Part shown: one piece after another, positions 13,718 to 18,048 of the stretch | How the letters are laid out: every line of letters starts with the position of its first letter | Position numbering within the stretch: position 1 is the stretch's first letter | From: Clostridia bacterium | GTDB taxonomy: Bacteria > Bacillota_A > Clostridia > Christensenellales > Aristaeellaceae | DNA length: 18,048 bases | Reading direction: 5' to 3' | Assembly: GCA_017397695.1 (NCBI GenBank) | Contig: JAFQIF010000005.1 | Span: forward strand, 1-18,048 | The notes under the pieces: generated by a model | What the model was told of the DNA's origin: nothing | The model's input: the letters and a program-made list of their open reading frames with translations, nothing else | Databases searched by the model: none | Position numbers and translations under genes: made by a program

Positions 13718-14242
13718 TTATCGGGCGATCTGCGGCATGTGCCTGAGCAGATTGGAAATCGGGCGGTAGAGCGAAAGCATGATCACGAAATTGCTCACGC
13801 CATGGATGAGGTCGAAGGGGATGCCGGCGACCCACCAGGAGAACATCTGTATAAAGCCCTGCGACAGTCCGCCGCCGGCAAAGCCGATGAAGAAATAGGG
13901 GATGGCGCACAGCAGGCCGAAGAGCAGGCCGAACGCACCGGAAATGCACGCCCAGAAAAACGCCGAATCCGCGTGGGAAAGCGCGCGCACGACCAGCGCG
14001 AGCAGCGGCCAGGCATACAGGTACATGACCCACCACAGGCCAAAGCCGTAGAGCATACCCTCGATGAGGATGAAAGCGGGAACCGCATATACAGCCAGAC
14101 GGCCAAAACGCAGGGTGAAGAGAATGATCAGAAAGCTGGTCATCTCGATATTGGGCAGGCCCTGCATGAAGAGTTTGAGTACCTCGATGACGGCGATCAT
14201 GATGCCTACGGTAGCCGCGTCCTGCGCGGCGGAGCGCTTCAT
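13718..14242 (-). CDS. ECF transporter S component, probable cobalamin/corrinoid uptake
   Basis: This 174-residue protein has about five to six hydrophobic helices. The segments LPNIEMTSFLIILFTLRFGR and IPFDLIHGVSNFVIMLSLYRP are typical of ECF S components of the CbrT-like or related group. Its ATG overlaps the stop codon of the preceding DUF4430 gene (ATGA, 14239-14242), which implies translational coupling. The whole operon lies under a cobalamin riboswitch, so the substrate is most likely cobalamin or a precursor such as cobinamide. The energising EcfA/A'/T module must be encoded elsewhere. Assignment to corrinoid uptake rests on context rather than on binding residues read directly. Confidence 0.85.
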   Translation of the reverse strand: MKRSAAQDAATVGIMIAVIEVLKLFMQGLPNIEMTSFLIILFTLRFGRLAVYAVPAFILIEGMLYGFGLWWVMYLYAWPLLALVVRALSHADSAFFWACISGAFGLLFGLLCAIPYFFIGFAGGGLSQGFIQMFSWWVAGIPFDLIHGVSNFVIMLSLYRPISNLLRHMPQIAR

Positions 14243-14649
14243 CGGGTATAGGCGATCGTGAATGCGTCGCCGTCCTCAACAGGCTGCTGGTCGATGCCGT
14301 AATTGCAGTACTGGCCGTTGACGCTGAAGCTCCAGTATGCGCCGTCAAGCGTATAGTCGGCGCGTTCGCCGTTGACGGTGTCGATCATTTCGCCGTAGGG
14401 GCCTTCCGTGCCGGAATAGGCGAGGCTTTCGCATTCGTCCATTGCCTGGCGCAGGAACTGCGCATCAGTATGGAGGGGGTAGGTTTTTTCCTGCGCGGCG
14501 GAATTGATCACGGAAATGGTGATCGATTTGCTGCCGGAAACGGGTTTTTCGCTGAATACGGCATATACCGCTGCGAGCGCGGCAACGAGCAGAAGGAGGC
14601 ACGCGGCGGCCAGCACGCGCTTGAGGGGGTTCGATTTGGTCTTGTGCAT
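14239..14649 (-). CDS. Membrane-anchored DUF4430 (transcobalamin C-like) protein
   Basis: This 136-residue protein has a basic N-terminus (MHKTKSNPLKR), one hydrophobic anchor at about residues 12-32 and an extracellular domain from about 37 to 136. The domain carries the DUF4430 features: ITISVINSA, TDAQFLRQAM, then YWSFSVNGQY...GIDQQPVEDGDAFTIAY. DUF4430 resembles the C-terminal domain of intrinsic factor and transcobalamin. No convincing lipobox is present; the only cysteine in the anchor follows too short a hydrophobic run. It is the first gene after the cobalamin riboswitch and terminator, and its stop overlaps the ECF S start. The best reading is a surface corrinoid-binding protein that hands its ligand to the S component; direct binding is inferred. 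AAAGGA lies 9 bases before the ATG. Confidence 0.85.
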   Translation of the reverse strand: MHKTKSNPLKRVLAAACLLLLVAALAAVYAVFSEKPVSGSKSITISVINSAAQEKTYPLHTDAQFLRQAMDECESLAYSGTEGPYGEMIDTVNGERADYTLDGAYWSFSVNGQYCNYGIDQQPVEDGDAFTIAYTR

Positions 14650-14734
14650 GGGAATTTATCCTTTCTTGGGTCGGTGGGAGTATGGTGCAAGGACAGAGAT
14701 GCTGCCATACTCCCCGCTCGGAAAGGAAGAACGC

Positions 14735-14760
14735 AAAAAGCCCGCGCAAAAGCGCAGGCC
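14735..14760 (-). terminator. Attenuator terminator downstream of the cobalamin riboswitch
   Basis: On the minus strand GCCTGCGC/GCGCGGGC (14759-14740, 8 bp with one wobble pair) has a TTTT loop and is followed by five T. It lies between the aptamer and the DUF4430 start and is the probable OFF structure when cobalamin is bound. Confidence 0.85.
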
Positions 14761-14822
14761 AAAAACATCGTTCCCGAATGGGCGTGCATGTTTTCAGCCA
14801 ATGACTCGTGGCTGATTAGCTT

Positions 14823-14999
14823 CATCCATGGCAGGTCTTCTGACTTGGCGATCGACGCTTTGCGCCGTCTTCCCGGGGGAATCCCCCAGTGACATGCTTG
14901 GCGCAAAACTCCCGCCTTACAGCGACGAGTTCGTGCAGGATTTCCACCTGCTTCCCTTTTCATCCGGGCGCTGACAATCAGCCCCGGACACCGTGGATG
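14823..14999 (-). ncRNA. Cobalamin riboswitch
   Basis: Read on the minus strand, the aptamer has closing helix arms CATCCACGG/CCATGGATG. It contains AAAAGGGAAGCAGGTGGAAATCC, the CTGTAAGGCGGGAG variant of the B12-box region, GCCAAGCATGTCACTGG and the 3' signature AGTCAGAAGACCTGCC. These are hallmarks of the AdoCbl-type cobalamin riboswitch. It is transcribed from the promoter at 15018-15046 and leads to a terminator and the DUF4430, ECF S and Cys-rich operon, so high cobalamin should shut the operon off. The linker between aptamer and terminator (14761-14822) holds no gene. Confidence 0.95.
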
Positions 15000-15017
15000 C
15001 TCTGTTCACTTAAATAT

Positions 15018-15046
15018 ATGATAGCACATTTACGCTGCTGTGTCAA
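15018..15046 (-). promoter_or_regulatory. Promoter of the cobalamin riboswitch operon
   Basis: On the minus strand a perfect TTGACA (15041-15046), a 17-base spacer and TATCAT (15018-15023) give a predicted start near 15011, just before the aptamer's first helix. Confidence 0.82.
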
Positions 15047-15126
15047 AACAGAAGAGAAAAATGAAAAAGCGGAAAGAAATCCCAGCGATCATTCGTCTGA
15101 TATACAAAGATGGTGGAGGAATGACG

Positions 15127-16137
15127 ATGATAAAGAGAGTTGCGATGATCGCGCTGGCGCTGTGCTTGCTGATTTCCAGGGGAATGGCGCAGAGTGTACC
15201 CCTGACGGACTACGTACCGGGGCAGATGATCGACGTGGGCTTTGCGCAGCCCGTGCGCTTCATAGCCGGATGCGTGCTGGAAAACGGTGAGGGTTTTATG
15301 CTGGTCGATTCGGACTTGAGCGACGGGCATCTGCTCAGCGCTACGGGCAGAATCGCGCGGGATCACATCAGCAACAGCATGCCGATTCCCGACGGATACA
15401 GCGCCGAAGTGACGGCACAGGATGAAATGGGATGCGTGGTGCGCATATTTAATGACCGGGAAAGCCACAGGTATACATATGCGTATGAGCAGGTTCAGCA
15501 ATACGAAGAACCGTGGAAGCTGAGAGAATACACATACGAAAATGCGGAGCGGAAGCTCACCGTGAAGCTGAGCCATGACCGCGCTCAGGCGCTGGAGACG
15601 ACGAACACAGGCACGCAGGAATACACGACGTTTTATCAGTTTTTTATCGAGGCGAACAATATCAACTACGGAAAGCTTCCTACGTCCATTGCGGATCTGA
15701 AGCGCATGGAAAAGGAATACCCCGTCGCGGCGGTCAGTCCGGATGATCCGGCGACACGCGTGAACCTGCGCAAGGGTCCGTCTACGAAGACGGAGCGCGT
15801 GGGCAGCCTGTACAGCGGCACGCGCCTGCATATCCGGGAGATGACGGACGACGGCTGGGCAAAGGTATTCGCGGGGGATATGGACGCCTATATCAGCACG
15901 GCGTTTCTCACCTTCGGCGCGGCGATTGAGCAGGTTCCGGATGCACGGCCGGCGGCGCGGCTGAAAGACAGCGAGTGGGTGGAGATCAGCCGGATGCCCT
16001 ATCGCGGCGGAGGCGGCACGGTGGCGCACACGCAGGGAGGGCAGGCAGTACGCATTATCGGAGAATACAACAGCCAGTGGCGGATCGTCGGCACGGGCAG
16101 CGGATCGTATTTTATCGAAGCGGATAATCTGCGATGA
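15127..16137 (+). CDS. Secreted SH3-like domain protein of unknown function
   Basis: This 336-residue protein starts with a signal peptide (MIKRVAMIALALCLLISRGMAQS) and a likely cleavage after Ala21. Residues 24-195 form a novel-looking region rich in beta-type sequence that I do not recognise. Residues 200-262 are a bacterial SH3 domain: TRVNLRKGPSTKTERVGSLYSGTRL...DGWAKVF...DAYISTAFL. The last 55 residues (WVEISRMPYRGGGGTV to EADNLR) look like a second, degenerate SH3-like fold. Bacterial SH3 domains commonly bind peptidoglycan or mediate wall attachment; no hydrolase domain is seen. The ATG at 15127 is chosen over in-frame ATGs at 15121 and upstream because GGAGG at 15115-15119 lies 7 bases before it. 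It diverges from the B12 operon and precedes the ileS leader; no functional link to either is evident. Confidence 0.8.
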   Translation: MIKRVAMIALALCLLISRGMAQSVPLTDYVPGQMIDVGFAQPVRFIAGCVLENGEGFMLVDSDLSDGHLLSATGRIARDHISNSMPIPDGYSAEVTAQDEMGCVVRIFNDRESHRYTYAYEQVQQYEEPWKLREYTYENAERKLTVKLSHDRAQALETTNTGTQEYTTFYQFFIEANNINYGKLPTSIADLKRMEKEYPVAAVSPDDPATRVNLRKGPSTKTERVGSLYSGTRLHIREMTDDGWAKVFAGDMDAYISTAFLTFGAAIEQVPDARPAARLKDSEWVEISRMPYRGGGGTVAHTQGGQAVRIIGEYNSQWRIVGTGSGSYFIEADNLR

Positions 16138-16170
16138 ACGGCACACTGCGGACAAATTTTTGAAAAACCC

Positions 16171-16199
16171 TTTACAAATCGGGGAAAAAAGGGTATCAT
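16171..16199 (+). promoter_or_regulatory. Promoter of the ileS T-box transcript
   Basis: TTTACA (16171-16176), a 17-base spacer and TATCAT (16194-16199) predict transcription from about 16206, just before T-box stem I. Confidence 0.78.
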
Positions 16200-16205
16200 G
16201 ATCTG

Positions 16206-16530
16206 GCATATTGCAAAACGCGAATGAGACAGGACGCTGCCGCGACGAGCGCAAAGAGAGCCGGAGGATGGTGCAATTCCGGACGGGAGGCGCGGCGAGG
16301 GATCACCTGTCCAGCGGTCCTGCTGAAGCAATGTAGGCGGGGACGGATCGGCCACGTTACGGCATAATGAAGTGAGTGTCAGCAGATACCGGTGCTGGCT
16401 TCCAGCCTCGTCTATATCAGGAAGGAGTTTCCTGAGAGTGCGTCGGAAGCGGGTCCGGCAGCATGCCGGCGCTAATTTGGGTGGTACCGCGAGCAGCCTC
16501 GTCCCAATGGGATAAGGCTGCTTTTATATT
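16206..16530 (+). ncRNA. T-box leader, isoleucine-specific, with terminator
   Basis: Stem I is closed by GACAGG (16228-16233) and CCTGTC (16306-16311), with an inner GCCGCG/CGCGGC helix. The AGAGAG and GATGGTGCAATTCCGG blocks are typical of T-box stem I. The specifier loop reads ATC (16302-16304) followed by A, an isoleucine codon. The T-box proper is TGGGTGGTACCGCG (16478-16491). The terminator is AGCAGCCT (16492-16499) / AGGCTGCT (16515-16522) followed by TTTTATATT. Uncharged tRNA-Ile should bind the specifier and the T-box bulge and stabilise the antiterminator, allowing expression of ileS. Confidence 0.95.
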
Positions 16531-16539
16531 ACTCCTTCC

Positions 16540-16573
16540 GTCAGCTGCGCTGACACCTCCCTCAAGAGGGAGG
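16540..16573 (+). repeat. Double-hairpin intergenic element before ileS
   Basis: Two perfect adjacent dyads, GTCAGC-TGC-GCTGAC (16540-16554) and CCTCCCTC-AA-GAGGGAGG (16556-16573), sit between the T-box terminator and the ileS ribosome site. The arrangement resembles a dispersed intergenic element frequent in gut Clostridia. The second stem would form a stable hairpin in the ileS leader. Confidence 0.5.
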
Positions 16574-16611
16574 CTTGGTTGCGGAGGAAAAGAGATTTGG
16601 AGGAATTGAGG

Positions 16612-18048
<1,437 letters not shown>

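Noticed and set aside
13464..14348. A 294-codon reading of the cysteine-rich gene with a long N-terminal extension
   Set aside because: The extension lies in another frame of the ECF S and DUF4430 genes. The real start at 13706 has AGGAGG directly upstream and begins at the conserved domain.

Overview
The window is about 18 kb of moderately GC-rich, densely coding bacterial DNA. A tandem glycine riboswitch, a cobalamin riboswitch, an isoleucine T-box leader, two ECF-type vitamin transporter S components, AGGAGG-type ribosome binding sites and intrinsic terminators with T-tracts point to a Bacillota (Clostridia) organism. The sugar and sialic-acid type genes suggest a gut commensal. The family or genus cannot be fixed from this sequence alone.

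Region 1 (1-5154) is a carbohydrate locus. It holds the end of one ABC sugar permease, a second complete permease, an N-acetylneuraminate lyase-like aldolase with its own promoter, and an SGNH/GDSL esterase that may deacetylate sialic acid. A convergent GH35 beta-galactosidase follows on the minus strand. A perfect 34-nt palindromic terminator separates the two converging units. Together they look like uptake and trimming of a galactose/sialic-acid-bearing host glycan; that role is inferred.

Region 2 (5155-11364) holds membrane proteins: a CNNM/CorC-type CBS-domain protein, an MFS transporter, a CLC-family anion transporter with fluoride-clade-like motifs, and a Na+/alanine-glycine symporter (AGCS). 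The AGCS gene lies behind a tandem glycine riboswitch whose second aptamer carries an unusually large, multi-hairpin insertion.

Region 3 (11364-15046, minus strand) holds an ECF S component behind a strong promoter and a structured attenuator-like leader of unassigned class, then rarA (replication-associated AAA+ ATPase). Next comes a three-gene operon under a cobalamin riboswitch plus terminator: a membrane-anchored DUF4430 (transcobalamin-C-like) protein, an ECF S component, and a 10-cysteine small protein. The operon is best read as corrinoid capture and uptake.

Region 4 (15127-18048, plus strand) holds a secreted SH3-like protein of unknown function. It is followed by an Ile-specific T-box leader and the 5' part of ileS, which runs off the window end. 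That synthetase has the KPHIGH-type signature of the eukaryotic-like (IleS2) class.

The observations most worth following are the B12 operon with its transcobalamin-like protein, the unassigned leader upstream of the first ECF S gene, the expanded glycine aptamer, and the near-identical inverted 15-bp motifs in the 5.2-5.4 kb divergent promoter region.
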